This document shows positions 45,390 to 57,458 of a stretch of 64,000 bases of DNA, in pieces (the first letter of the stretch is position 1; every line of letters begins with the position of its first letter). Made by a program: the position numbers and the translations under genes. The notes under the pieces were generated by a model. That model was not told where the DNA came from. It worked only from the letters and a program-made list of their open reading frames with translations, and did not search any database. Source of the stretch: Prinia subflava (taxonomy: Eukaryota > Chordata > Aves > Passeriformes > Cisticolidae); assembly GCF_021018805.1 (NCBI RefSeq), contig NW_026960608.1, positions 434,001 through 498,000 of the forward strand, in the 5' to 3' direction.

Positions 45390-46647
45390 TGTAGGAGTCC
45401 ATGTTTCCATGGATCCTCAGCAGAGAGTGAGAAGGACAGACATAGAATTAAAACCTTTAGAAAAATTAGAATATATAAAAGCTTTAAATGCATAAAGTAG
45501 AAATCTAGCCCTCAGCTTTAAGTTTTACATGCCTTAAGTCCTAGTTTTTAGTGTAGAAGGACAGAGCTTTAGGCCTAGTGATAGAGCATAGACACAACAA
45601 AAATAGAGTACTGTTTATAATTTTTAGTATGAATTTTATGTACAAGAAGGTAGAACCTTATGCTAGTAAGATAGAGTTTTACGTTAATAGATATGCTATG
45701 TGCGTAGGTTTTGACACTGTTTTTCGTAGTTTTACGAACTTTAGAATTGTACCTAGATTGGTTAGTGTGTAGATAAAAAATATGAATATGCATTTTGTAA
45801 TTTGGGATAAAAAGCCTCTGTGTCAGTTGGTCAGGCGGTAGATTGATCAATCCGATCTATCGATCCAACTTCTACCTACTGCAGCCTGAGGAAGGAGCCT
45901 TGCTAGGGAGCCGAATGGGATTCTAAAGGTACCATCTATTGTTGCCTGGGATCTGGGCCCTGGGGTCCCGTCCCTTCCCCCTGCGAGGGTGCGGGACCCC
46001 GGAACCCCTCCTTGCCCCTGCGATCCTGTCCCTTCCCTTTCCCCCTGCGGCGGTTGCCCAGGGAACTCTGTTTGGGGCTGCTGGGGAGTCTGCAAGGGTC
46101 CGGGACCCCGGGACCTCCTTCCTGTCTCTACAACCGGGAACTGTGTGGGTTTGGGACCCCGGGACCCCTCCTTGTCCCTGCGACCCCCCTGGACGGCAAC
46201 TCTGCCCGGTTCGGGACCCCCCCATTGCCACTGTGATCCCCCTGGCCGGCACCCCTGTCTGGGATCTGTGATCTTGTGATCCCTTTCTGTTATTGTGACC
46301 CCACGGTTGGAAAATCCTGCTTGGGGTCAGGAGATGGGAGGCTGATTTACCTAGAGGCTGTAATGTTAGATTTGTGCTTTGCTTATAGTCTTACTAGAGT
46401 TTTGCTTGTTAGGAATTCTATGCTTTGTTTGCTGTTTCATTAGAGTTTTGTGTGTTAAGATTTCTATGCTTTGGTTATTGTTTTATTTGGACTTTGCTTG
46501 TTTATGTTTATAATTGATCATATTGTAAGACTGCTCTTAGAACTCTCGCACCTTCAGATACATGCTTTATAAATAAACCACTCTGCTTAGACCTTAAAAT
46601 GATATAAGACCTTATAGAGACTGTATACCCGTACAACGACCTCGGCC
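45390..46647 (+). mobile_element. Solo LTR, family C, beside MAP9 first exon
   Basis: This 1,258-bp LTR is on the plus strand, from TGTAGGAGTCC to CCTCGGCC (the last A of the family's CCTCGGCA is changed). The flanks CCCAAT (45,384-45,389) and CCCGAT (46,648-46,653) are a 6-bp duplication with one mismatch. It is homologous to the LTR at 20,674-21,769. AATAAA is at about 46,572. A GC-rich block at 45,950-46,290 holds imperfect repeats of GGGACCCC(C/G)GGACC-type units. The LTR starts about 93 bp upstream of the candidate MAP9 ATG, pointing away from the gene. Confidence 0.9.
45950..46290 (+). repeat. GC-rich imperfect tandem repeats in family C LTR
   Basis: Units built on GGGTCCGGGACCCCGGGACC...CCTGCGAC recur about every 40-60 bp. 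The matching block of the other copy (about 20,900-21,130) has fewer or differently spaced units. Copy number and boundaries were judged by eye. Confidence 0.6.
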
Positions 46648-47236
46648 CCCGATCCCGCCTGTCGCCCGGCAACGCCTTCATTAGTCGGGAATCGCCTCAT
46701 ATAGCCACTGCGCCACTTCCTCAGCCAAAGCCGCGCTGCCAGGATTTATTATGGATGCCCGTGCCCTGCTAGGGTTTATTATCAATGTCCCTATCCTGCA
46801 AATAACCCTCTTCCCACAAGGAGCACATCCATACATCCATGACACTTGTACCAGGGCTGACACATGTTCGTCAACCCCACTCTTGCAGTCAGGTAATTGT
46901 CAAAACCTTCCTACATGGGATGTGAGTGCTTTCCCTAAGAAACATACTCATTTTAGTGCTTTCTGGAATACAGATCTCATTGCACCTGTGTGTTGTTTTA
47001 AATCATATTTTAGGCATGGAGAAATTATATTGGGATAGAAGTAAATCGCTTGGTGCTTGCACCTCCTAATACTTCAATTTTTATTTCCCCAGAGAGTGGT
47101 TGTGCGATTCACCTGGCGAGCACCAGCCCCCAGTGTCCAGACACTTTGCCAAGCAGCACACGTTCCTGCAGAGGTGGTGTCCTAGTGATTTATTAAAATA
47201 TGAATATTGATCTAATATCTAATATCGATATCCAAC
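46648..47236. other. Non-coding stretch, no feature identified
   Basis: The first 120 bp are GC-rich. The remainder is ordinary unique-looking sequence, with no exon or LTR edge that could be supported. Confidence 0.4.
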
Positions 47237-47864
47237 TGTGACGGACAAAAACTCTCTAACAGTTAAAGTTAGAAAGTGTATGTTTATTGCCAGGCAGCAC
47301 GTGGATATTTCCCTGATGCACACTGCAAAGATCACAGGTAATTACAAAGCCTTTTATTTACAAAAATGTTGAATACACAAAATACAAATGCATATTCATA
47401 CCCCTGTCACTTCCTCTTCTCTGCTTCATATGCTAATTGGCAAAAAGGCCTTTAAGCATGTGTAGTTTGTTCCCTGAAATGGGTCGGTGGTCCTTTTGTG
47501 AGGAGTGGTCACCAAAAGGAGGAAGTAAAACAAGTCTTCCTCTTTCTAAACTTTCAACCTTTTCAATGCAGATGTGACTGATGAATGGTAGAACTCCTTG
47601 TTTCCTGTTTTCCAGGACTATTTCAATGGGTTTCTGGAAACAGGAGGTTTGCAATTGTCTTGTGTTTCTGGGGTCTTATTGATTATACAAACATAAAGTT
47701 GATAAGCAATGAGTTACTAGATTCGGGATAGCTTATCTTAAATCCGGTTTCTTTTAACTATCCTCTAACTTTTAACTGATTTCAGCAAAGCTTATCTATG
47801 CATTTCAGCTAAATCAGCAACATCTATTGTTAACTGTAACCTTAGCTTTTCTAAAATCTTCACA
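47237..47864 (-). mobile_element. LTR of a further ERV family
   Basis: On the minus strand this starts TGTGAAGATTTTAG (47,864) and ends ...GTCCGTCACA (47,237), 628 bp. AATAAA is near 47,289 (read as TTTATT), close to the 3' end. The flanks TCCAAC and ATTAGT do not match, so the outer ends or a partial provirus remain unresolved. Confidence 0.7.
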
Positions 47865-49601
47865 ATTAGTGTCTCACTAGAGTTCATTGGTCCCCTGTAT
47901 GGGCCACGATGAAGGCACCTGAATCCCAAGGTGCTCTGGGAATACCAATCTTGTGCATCAAAGAAAAGCTGTCCACTTCAGGACCATTTATATGTACAGA
48001 CATTTCTATTCTTCCTTCAGTTTAAATGCTTCTGATCTCACCTTTCTAAAATGACTAGTGCTCCAGTTTTCTTAGTGATAACAAAGAACTTCTGACATTT
48101 TCTCTAAACTGGTGTTATATTTTTATACATTTGTCTTCCCCAAAATGCATTGCATTTTTGTAAGTTGTGCAGAAGAAAATCTCTCTGACAGAAACAGGGA
48201 AAGAATATGTAGGAGCCTTAGGACTTGTTTTCCTCTTGTTTATTTATGTAGAGTTATATTTTAAAAGCAGTATAATTATGCAAAGGCCACAATACACATG
48301 GGAGGAAAGAGGCCCTGAGTTCTAAAAAGTAACCTTGGATTTAAACTAACAATTATTTGCCAGTGATTAATTGATATTTAGGTATCATCTGTAAGCAGCT
48401 CCTTGCTTTATTTACCTGTATTTACTTATGGCCACATAATGCTTGATCTGCTGATTAACTATGGCATTTATTGAGATTTATGCTTCCTGCACAAATTTTT
48501 TCCTATATTTTCTTCACCTGTGAAAGCCTTAAATTTGAATCTGTGCTATTCCATCTCTGTGAAGTGAAAGGTGAAACTCGACATACTTGTTAAGAATTTA
48601 AAAAGGAAGAAAGAAGAAATGCATATATTCTTTCTCTAATAATGTTAGTGATTGCTGTTGAGAGCTAAATTATATATCCCTGTTACAAACCACTGAGATG
48701 CACATTTTATTAAATTCCAAAAGGCGGCAGCAAAATATTCTAAAATTAAACAATTGGGGTTTTTTTCCAAATGTCCAGATTATTCTAGTTTCTTTTATAT
48801 TACTGACAAGGTTTATGGGTTTTTTTAAGGGACACTATATTCATTTAGCATTGCATACACTGTAGAGAAGGAAGACTCGGTTTAAATTATTGTGTTATTT
48901 ACATAAGTCAGACAACGAGTCCTCATATCATCTGTATTATTAAATATTCAATGCACTGAGTTGGTTGGATGCAGGAAAAAAAAATATCAATACTGGCAGC
49001 ACTGAAGAACTCAAAATGTGTGAAGATTTTTTTGTCAAAACACATGAACATCACATTTGCATCTTCTTGTCTTACCTGAGGCAAAACTCCCATCAAGACC
49101 CACTGAGGTGCATGGGACTTAAGCCTGAATATGAATCAAGTGCTCTGGGTATGAGACTTACTTTAAAAAACCCACACACAACAAAAAAATCAACAAAACC
49201 CCACAAGTAAACAAACCACAAAAAAGCCCCAACCAACCAAAAAAATCCCAAAATCAAAACCCCAAACATGGAGGTTTATTGTAGGACAAAACCCAGAAGA
49301 TTTTAAAGTATGAAAATGAGCATTAGCATCTGCTTTTAAATTAGTAACTGACTAATGTGTCACAAATGTAAGTTGTAAAAGGAAATGTATGTTTGAAGGT
49401 GAAGTTGCTCTTTCTCTCTTGAGTAGGCATGGAGCACTGAGAATAAGGCTCTAAATGATCCCAGCAGTTATATTTGTTTGGATAAAATAAACTTAGAGGT
49501 AACATTTTATTCTGCTGACCAAATGTGTGTGAGTCTCCTCCATGCCCAGAACCTTAAAAAAACCCACTTTTTAAAACAAGCATCACGATGCAGGGTGATC
49601 A
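47865..49601. other. AT-rich non-coding stretch
   Basis: No exon was recognised. An A/C-rich low-complexity tract lies at about 49,166-49,270 (CAACAAAA and CCAACCAA units), with poly-A runs nearby. Confidence 0.45.
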
Positions 49602-51468
49602 TGTCTTGGTTGAGAGGGAGGTGAATTTTCCAGGAAGTTGTGGGCAAACCAATCAGTGGTCAGGTTTTATGCTGGCGCCTGGAGTAGCCACTGAGGGGTT
49701 AGACATGCCTCTGAGAACACAAGAGGTTAAAAGCAAGGACTCCCTGAGGGACTTCCTCTTTTTGAGTTCCACTTTCAGCAGAGAAGCATCTTCTCTTCCT
49801 CCCCTGCCCAGCTTACTAGGCCGGGCCGGGCTGAGGTAAGCTGGTGCCCGGGGGGGGAAGAGAGTGAACGGGACTGGAGCTGAGCTGGCCCCATCCAGGA
49901 GGGAGTGGTGGAGAACTGTGGAGGTGCCTTCTGTCCTGTCCCCCACCCTCCCCACCCACCCCCCCCCCCCCCGGGAGAAGGTGCCCAGCTGCGTGTGGGA
50001 GTTGCCTAGCCTGTGCGTGCCTGAGCCTGCAGCCCTGCCAGGAACCAAGAACTGTTAACTCTTTCTGAGGCAGAAGAAAACTTTTCCCAGACATTGATCC
50101 TCGTGGCTGGTGGTTTGTAAGAAGAGAGAGAGACACAGCTTAGGACTGAGATGACAAAGGAAGATGAAAAGAATCCCAGATGGGCAGTGATGAAGAAGAG
50201 TGGCTTTTAGGCTAGACTTTTCTTGCATAATGTTGGCCATAGACTGAACTTGAGTCTCTTTAGAACTGCATTTGGGTGGATGCAGCCGGCTCGACTTTGC
50301 TGCAGTGACTGACACTGTAAGAGTGGAGCGAACAGAGAAGAGAAGATTTCTGTTCTTGGAAATCTTCGGCCCCAGGGGAAAGATGGGGAGAGCTCAGCAT
50401 GCAAGCATCCTTAAAAGAGCCCTATATGCAGCTTTGGCCCATAGACAGTGGTGAGAGCACTAGACATGGAAAAGAGAGTGTCACCACGGCAGACTTCTCC
50501 GGGTGGTGCCATGGGTGACATGGAAACACATAAGGGGCGGACCTGTGTTTTCTAAGGTGGTCTGTGGTGCGAGAGAGACTCCTCTCTCCCTTGCTGAATT
50601 GAAGATTAGGTTTTTTTGAGTGGTGATTGTTTGATTTAGAACCCAGGTGTCCTGGGATGACAGGACATTTTCATGCTTTGTATCCCAATCGTGTGTTTCT
50701 GTTCCCATGTTTTCAGTTTGTTTTGTCTATAGCCGAGCCCCTACCCCGGCTGCTTGCTTTTGGCTTGCTTGCTGCTAGCTTAGGCTCACTTTGCTGGCTT
50801 TGCTCTCATGCTTTCTGCTTTTTTTGCTTGCTTTTTTGCCATTTTTCTGCTTTTGTTTTTCCCCTTCTTTCCTTCCTCCCCTTCCCTGAAGACATTGGAC
50901 ATGCTTCGGGCCCTGATTCGGGAAAGTCAAGGGACACCCCCCCCCCCCCCCCGGAGTCTGCACCTGAGAGAAGCTTTGGCACCCTCCCCAGCAGAGACTG
51001 CTCCCCCTCTCTTGGACTGGTGAAAACATTTGTTGTCATCTCGGACTGTTTTTCTTGTGTTGGGGAGTGTTTTTTTGTTGTTTCTTAATAAACAAGTTTT
51101 TTCCACTTTTCCTCTGAGGAAATTCCTCCCGAACCCAGTGGTGGGGGAGGGAGTTGTGGAGATTTTCCCCTAATTTGTCCTAAACCAGGACACCAGGGTT
51201 TTGGTTGATGGAGGGTAACGTGTAAGGGGTGGAAAATGGGGGGAGGAGAAGACATGTTCTGAGACGTTTTCATTTCTGTTTTTTGTGTGTTTAGGGTTTT
51301 TTTTTTCTTTTCTATTTCTGTTCTTATGTAGTTTAATAAAGTTTTTTTTTTCTGTTTTTAAGTTCTGGGCCTGCTCTGCTCTGTTCTTTATCACATCCCA
51401 CAGTAGTTGTTAGAAAAAAACACATATTCATGGGTGCCTTAGCATCTGGCCAGTGCCAACCCATGACA
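49602..51468 (+). mobile_element. Long solo LTR, family N
   Basis: This 1,867-bp LTR is on the plus strand, TGTCTTGG to CCATGACA, bounded by a perfect 5-bp duplication, GATCA (49,597-49,601 and 51,469-51,473). It matches both ends of the nested LTR at 17,038-18,407 but carries an extra block at about 50,645-51,185. AATAAA signals occur at about 51,086 and 51,335. C-runs lie at 49,957-49,972 and 50,938-50,952. The 5-bp duplication is shared by both copies, so the family's integrase makes 5-bp staggers. Confidence 0.93.
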
Positions 51469-52616
51469 GATCACCATCTGCAGGAATGATGTTATGTTCA
51501 GAAAGCAGTCAAGTATGATGAGATTTTTGGATGACTAGCTTCTATGCATATAAACAACTTCCATAAGTGGTTTGTTTTATCAATGTGTCTAGAGTTTGTA
51601 AGACAGGTTTTGGGATTCCTTCTGTACACATGACACATAGACTAAAAATTCTAAAATCATATATAGTAAGTCACTTCAAGTCAAAATATATAAAACCCCT
51701 TACTGGAGGGAAATTATGTGCTTGCTTTGGTATTCCTTCCACAAGGCAAAAGTTACACTTGAAAGGAAATTTAATGCCATGACAAAATCCCTGAGTTGGT
51801 GTATATTCCTGTAGAAAGTGATTTTTGTGTCGGTTGCCAGGGGCTTGGCTCATAAATGACTGCTCCTGTTCTTGACATCAGTGGGAGTTATAAGTGCATC
51901 TGGCTCTTGGATGTTGCATATGTATTTGTTTAGCAGAGTAATAAGTAGCTCCAATCATAAACAACAAAGAGCTCTTCTATCTAGGGGTCACCATCACAGA
52001 CATTCTTAAGAACAAACATTAGAAATCATTGTTCTCAAGTTTTCCTCCCAGTTCATATGAAATAGTCTATTACAACATACTGCGTTTTGCAGGGTTATGA
52101 CCGTCCTGCCAAAATGTTCTGTTCTTCTTATGCTTGTCTTGAAATAGAACAGAAATATAATCAACTCTGAGCATCAGATGGAAATCTCCCTTGTCATCAC
52201 ATCAAACTTCTCACTTTTACATCTTGATCTAATTTGTAAGTATTTAAGAGAAGATGCTGTTACGGTAAAAAGGTATGCAACCCTGACTTTGTAGATTGTT
52301 GTTCTCAGGCATTCAACGAGGCAAGTTGAATTTGATAAAATTAATACATACAAAAACATAGATATTGAAGGAAGAGACTTCAAAACTGGAGCAAAAAGAA
52401 GAAACTAGGATGAGTAAACTCACAACTACAACTACATCACTTACATGGCAATTTATGAATACACATCTTCTTGACTGGTTAATTTATTCCTGAGCATTAG
52501 ACTTAGAAGTAGCAGATGGAGGTAGATATACCAAAAGAAAAAAAAAAAAATTCTTGACTTTTATAAGTTATTTTAGGCTTTTTTTTTTAAGCTGTCTTTT
52601 TTGTAAAATAGTACTT
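51469..52616. other. AT-rich non-coding stretch
   Basis: I see no exon, LTR edge or domain. Short homopolymers occur near 52,538-52,550 and 52,581-52,588. Confidence 0.45.
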
Positions 52617-52980
52617 TGTTACATTCCCCTGTAGGAATGGTTTCTCCTCCCTCAGGGACCCCTAGAGATTGTAACCATGTAGTTTAACCCTTCCTCCCCT
52701 TTCTGAGCCTATTGGCTGTGTCCCAAACTGCCCCTCCCTGGCAGGAGCTAAGAAAAGACCCTCTTCCTCTGCACACGCCCTCTTTCCTTCTGGACACCAC
52801 CTGGAATAAACATCTTGAACTGCAGCTGGGGGTCAGAGCCTCTTTTGGAATCCTTTGTCCTGTCCATGAAATATTCCTCCAAAGCTATCTAAGGTTTGGG
52901 CTAGCCTATGAACATTGGAGTGGCTACAGGGGGATTTATTTCAGTTGTCATCCTTCGTAGGTTTTTATGACTTTTTAGAA
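52617..52980 (+). repeat. Probable 5' LTR of provirus D
   Basis: TGTTACATTCCCC starts the block, and AATAAA at 52,805 fits an LTR. The 3' edge and primer-binding site could not be fixed: no standard tRNA-complementary site is visible in the following 300 bp, so the end given is approximate. A poly-T run of about 30 bases lies in the leader (53,305-53,335). Confidence 0.5.
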
Positions 52981-53612
52981 ATCCACGTGTGAGCTGGAGA
53001 CCTCCAACTAGAGTCTCAGAAGCTTTTGGGAAGATCAACTGCCCTACAGCATTTTTGGCCACATTCTGTAGCTATAAGTGTTTAGGAAAACAGCCCATAG
53101 CTTGTGAGTTGCGTCCGATCACGAGTGAGCTTACGACAGGAACCTCGGATGCTCCTGGCACTGTTCCGCATTCTCACAGGACTGGTAAGTCCCTCCGTTT
53201 GGCTGTTGCCCCGGGTATAACGTCCAAATTGGGAGGGAGAGATTTCTTACCATTGGGATTGTGGTAGATGGGCTCTAGGACCCTGCGGTTGACGGCGGGT
53301 TTTTTTCTTTTTTTTTTTTTTTTTTTTTTTTTTTTCTGCCAGTCAGAGCTCCCTCGGCTCTGGGGCCTCCCCGCCCCAGGGAGCCTTGTTTTTCAGGGAA
53401 ACCCCGGCACAGGCAGGTCCCTCACAAGCCAGACAAGGCTGCGGGACCCCCCCAGTGCCACTGGAGCTGGGAAAAAGGCAGTACGAAAAGCGCTCCCAGT
53501 CCCGGGGTTTGGCCCACCTGTGCCTTCTGTAACTCAGGGACACAGGACTGCTGCAAGAGTTTAATGCATCTGAGGTTGGATTTTGGACAAATAGCTTTCA
53601 AAATATCGAACT

Positions 53613-54425
53613 ATGGGCGCTCAGCTATCTGTTCACCAAAAGAGTGTATTAAAAAAGCTTCAAGAGGTTTTAATTAATGTTAGAATTTCCAAAAAGCTGC
53701 AGAAAAAATTCATGCACTGGCTAGTAACAGAGTTACCAGATTATGACCTCAAAAATATAGATACTGTCTCATTTTGGGATGAAATTGGTCATGTTCTCAC
53801 AGAACGATCAGAAAAAAAATTATGAAGTTGCTTCTCTATTTATTCCCATATTTTTGCAAGCTCGAAAACAGCTCCTAGAGTTACAAAAATCCAGCCAGTC
53901 ACAGAAAACATCCCCGTGTAACCCCCTCTCCGACCCCCCCGACTCTCCCTTATATCCTGGTTTAGATATTGTACCATCCTCCCAGTACCCTTTTAACACA
54001 CCGGGTTTTTCTTGGGCTGACTCATCCAGGGGTGAAATGCCTCCCCAGGGCTCTGGTCATGCTGCAGGTCCCCTGGGACCCACAATACACGTGCCGGAAA
54101 AAAATGGCGCCTGCCATGTGCTTATTCCTTCTTCCCATAACCCTTTCTTCCCCCCGGTCCCCACCCCTATTCCATACCCCTTCCCCAATCCCTTTGTCCC
54201 TTTGGCAGTCCTGCCCCCCCCCTCCTCCCCCTGCCTCCCTCTGAGCTGCCATGGCAACAATGAAGGGGGTGGGCCTGCCTCGCCTTACAGCCACAGAGGG
54301 GGTGTGATTGCCTCAAAGCAGGGGGGATGGGAGCAGCCTCTGCCATGGACGCAGGACAGAGGGAGAGAGCCGCCTTTTACCAACCCCCAAGGGATTGCAA
54401 ACGCTGTACCTCCTATATCCTCAGC
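53613..54425 (+). pseudogene. gag: Provirus D gag, matrix and Pro-rich region
   Basis: The start codon gives MGAQLS, a myristoylation-type N-terminus. About 70 residues of a helical matrix-like domain follow, with FMHWLVTELP and VSFWDEIG. Reading stops at 53,823-53,825 just after an A8 run. The neighbouring frame is open from about 53,830 to beyond 54,425, with a long Pro-rich stretch (PPVPTPIPYPF and similar). One frame slip in the A-run therefore explains the break. The segment ends where B2 is inserted. Confidence 0.75.
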
Positions 54426-54865
54426 TGTTGTAGTTTAAATTTTTGGGGGGTCCACGGGGAGTGCTCCCCGGAGACCCCCGGGGCCTCGGGGTCGTGGGGT
54501 TCCCGTGCTGGCAGGCAAAGAGACTCAGACACTAGTGGGGTGCTGATGAGGTGAGGGTTTATTCAGAGTCCCACTGCAGGCAGGGAGCATGGTCCTGCAG
54601 GAGTGGGGGAAGGGAAGGGGAGAGGGGGAAGGGAGGGAAAGGGAAGGGGAGCGTCCGGAGGCCTCCAGGAGAAGAGGGGCAAAGAGGGCGAACCCCCTTG
54701 CGTTAGCACTCTTAACACAGAGGTTCAAAAAGGGCACGGTAACATTCTCCAGCCAATGACGTTACAGATAACTTGATACTGCAGGGAGGTTACAGACTTG
54801 GGACAAACCATACATTTTCCAGGGGTGAGCTAGAACAAACCATTTCCATAAAATGCAATCCCACA
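54426..54865 (-). repeat. 3' LTR of provirus B2
   Basis: This 440-bp LTR has start TGTGGGATTGC at 54,865 and end ...CTACAACA at 54,426. The polypurine tract (AAAAAAAGGGTGAAT, minus) is at 54,866-54,881. The same polypurine/polypyrimidine block and AATAAA order are seen as in the other family B LTRs. Confidence 0.9.
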
Positions 54866-56496
54866 ATTCACCCTTTTTTTCTTTAAAATGTGAGAAGAGA
54901 AATATGACATATGATAATTAACAATTTAAAAATGAAACAGTAATTACACAGTTTTGCAGCATAAAACCAAGTACAATTGCAGTAAGGATTATGTTATACT
55001 GTGAACAGTTTATCTGACCTTGTAATTGCAGTAGACGGGTTATGTGGGTTTATATTGCAAGATTTGAAACAAATTAACAAATTTGTTTGAGCCTTTCCAG
55101 CGTGACTGGCCTAATAGTGTCTAGCCTTTTCCAACTGGCTTTTCAGACCACCACAGCCCCCAGTTTAGGCTGTGGCGCTGACCTTGCTCCCACTCTAGGG
55201 ACAGGAAAACACGTGGAGTTCCCCGGGCTCCACACACGGCCTCAGATTCTCCAGGTGGCCTGGTGGCCTGCTGCAGTTCCCCCATTGGGGCTGGGCAGGG
55301 GCAGTGAGGAATTAAAATCAACTCAAGCTGCCACTGATCTGTCACGGGATTCCCGTAAGGCTTGAACAGCAAGTCACCGACACTCACCCACGGATCTGAG
55401 CCAAATCACTCCTTTCACTTTCCAACTGGTTCAACTGAAAGGACCTACACTCTGCATGCAATTGTTTACATTCGTCCATATGTACCCATTGGGGATTTTT
55501 TTCGTCCATACTTGCACCAGAAGTGTCGGAGACCTAACAAAAGACCCCCAGTTTTAGGTTATCAAAAGAAATACAAAAGCAAAATCTACAAAAACCGTCA
55601 AATACTTTCTCAGACACCAATTTAGGTTATCAGTCACCCTCAGAACTAACTGAGGACAGTATAATCCCAAAAGCGTTACTGATTCAATAGTCTACCACTG
55701 AATCGCGCCTTACAAGAAGACAATTCAAAAACTGCTTCCCTTGGATCTACACTTGTGACCTGAAAAGGCCTCTGCTTTCTAAAACAGAAAACAGGGGAAT
55801 CTGCAATATGCACACACACAGAAACTAGAAAGGCATAATTGTAAAACTACTTCATGGGGAAAATAGAATTAACAATTATACAAGGCTGTAAAACTGGTAT
55901 TACAAATTCACTTTAGCTTTGGGGTTTGGTTCTTTTCGCTGCTGTCCAGGGGCGTTGGCTGCTCGGGCTCGATCGACGGTGTGCGGAGCTCTTTTTGCCA
56001 CTGCTGCCGGGTGGGGGAGGGGCGCCTGATCTCCGCGCAGCTTCTCCCAGTGCTGGGGCTCGCTGTGCTCCCTCTGTGCCGCCGCTTTGCCGCCCGCACT
56101 GCGACCGCCTTGGGGCCGCTCCGCTGCCGGGCCCGCGCCGGTCTTGCCCGGCTGGCCCCGCGCCGCAGCAGCGGTCCCGTCGCGCCGGGGCTCACGCTGG
56201 AGCTTTCACCGCAGAGGAGCTGCGCTGCCCTCGCTGCGCCGCCCAGGGGGGCTGCGCAGCCAGCGCAGCTCCAAGGCGGGCCGGGGCCCCAAGGGGCTGG
56301 GACCCGGGCCCGTGCCAGGCTGGTCGGCGGTGGTGGAACGGCGGCGTGGTGGCTCACAAGGTCTCTGCGAGGTGGGGGAGGGGCCGCCCCGGGCAGCGGT
56401 GGCCCGGAATGGCCACTCCACCGGAGACGGCACCGAAACGGTGTTACCATGGTCCATCCTTGTCTCAGGGTCGTTGGTGCTGTTGCCCGACATCGG
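54866..56496 (-). other. Interior of provirus B2 without viral genes
   Basis: About 1.63 kb, collinear with the B1 interior with substitutions and small indels; a block near 55,860 is about 80 bp shorter than in B1. The GC-rich leader (about 55,920-56,430) is open in several frames on both strands without a recognisable product. Confidence 0.7.
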
Positions 56497-56934
56497 TGTT
56501 GTTTAAATTTTCGGGGGGTCCCCGGGGAGGGTTCCCCAGAGACCCCCTGGGTCCTAGGGTTGTGGGGTTCCTGTGCTGGCAGGAAAAGAGACTCAGATGC
56601 TGGTGGGGTGCTGATGAGGTGAGGGTTTATTCAGAGTCCCACTGCAGGCAGGGAGCATGGTCCTGCAGGAGTGGGGGAAGGGAAGGGGAGAGGGGGAAGG
56701 GAAGGGGAAAGGGAAGGGGAGCGTCCGGAGGCCTCCAGGGGAAGAAGGGCAAAGAGGGCGAGACCCCTTGCCTTAGCATTCTTATCAAAGAGGTTCAAAG
56801 GGGCTCGGTAACATTCTCCAGCCAATGAGGTTACAGATAACTTGATACTGCAGGGAGGATACAGACTTGGGACAAACCATACATTTTCCAGGGGTGAGCT
56901 AGAACAAACCATTTCCATAAAATGCAATCCCACA
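56497..56934 (-). repeat. 5' LTR of provirus B2
   Basis: This 438-bp LTR runs from TGTGGGATTGC (56,934) to ...TTTAAACAACA (56,497). It differs from its partner at 54,426 by scattered substitutions. The primer-binding site that should follow its end is reduced to a CCGATGTCGGGC-like remnant. Confidence 0.9.
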
Positions 56935-57458
56935 CTCAGACACTGGGAGACCAGCAGAAATTTTAAGACCTCTGGCAAATGTGGATGAAAGTATTTTCTC
57001 TGTACACCTGTCACGTATGTCGGTAAAAAGCAGGGCACAAGGCTCTACCAGCTACTCTCGTACCAGGATAAGAAGGAGCTTTGCAAAATACAACCTGAAT
57101 TTGGCAGATCTAGTGCAATCTTTAAAGGAATATTTCGTGCCACCTTTAATTCCAATGAGATGGTGCCCAGTGAAATCAAAGACTTATTTAGATGTCTGTT
57201 ATCTCCCTCAGAGTATGAGCTGTGGGAAAGTATGTGGAAAAGAGCTTTAAAAACATTATTACATGAGATTCATCAAACCCCTAATGCAGCTAAAGACACT
57301 GAAGGACATGATATTACACTTGAACACCTGTGTGGTGAAGGTGTCTGGCATTGTCCAGAAAAACAAACTCGAGTGTTATCCAAGCCAATTTTACTTAGGA
57401 TTTGTGCTGTTGCAGAGAAAATGTTTTATCAGCTACCGACAATAGAAGGGAAGGGCAG
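56935..57458 (+). pseudogene. gag: Provirus D gag, capsid part
   Basis: This continues gag after the B2 insertion. A first frame from 56,935 runs into a shifted segment; from about 57,045 a capsid-type frame is readable: LSYQDKKEL, MVPSEIKDLFRCLLSPSEYELW (57,160-57,225), then a helical segment to LPTIEGKG. The SPSEYELW box resembles the capsid region of class II retroviruses. The sequence is cut at 57,458 by the LTR of provirus E. At least one frame slip lies near 57,000-57,050. Confidence 0.75.

Larger units (their letters stand above)
54426..56934 (-). mobile_element. Short provirus B2, family B, nested in provirus D gag
   Basis: This 2.5-kb element is on the minus strand, with LTRs 54,426-54,865 (3') and 56,497-56,934 (5'). 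The interior is collinear with B1 (8,467-10,259), including the GC-rich leader and the AT-rich 3' part, and again has no viral genes. The duplication CTCAGC/CTCAGA (54,420-54,425 and 56,935-56,940) matches at 5 of 6 and interrupts the gag of D. The primer-binding site is mostly deleted at 56,485-56,497. Confidence 0.92.
52617..57458 (+). mobile_element. Betaretrovirus-like provirus D, cut by two later proviruses
   Basis: Plus-strand element with an LTR start near 52,617, a leader, and gag from 53,613. Its gag is interrupted by provirus B2 (54,426-56,934) and resumes at 56,935. Capsid sequence then ends abruptly at 57,458, where provirus E begins. Any remaining part of D would lie beyond E, outside the window. 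It is the oldest layer of the nest. Its gag is similar in plan to that of E (myristoylated matrix, Pro-rich middle), but the LTRs differ. Confidence 0.8.

Noticed and set aside
49864..51088. Several Pro/Gly-rich frames on both strands
   Set aside because: They are inside the long solo LTR and are produced by C-runs and purine tracts.
55926..56828. 300-codon plus-strand frame
   Set aside because: It is antisense to provirus B2, crosses from the GC-rich interior into the LTR, and has no recognisable domain. Composition explains it.
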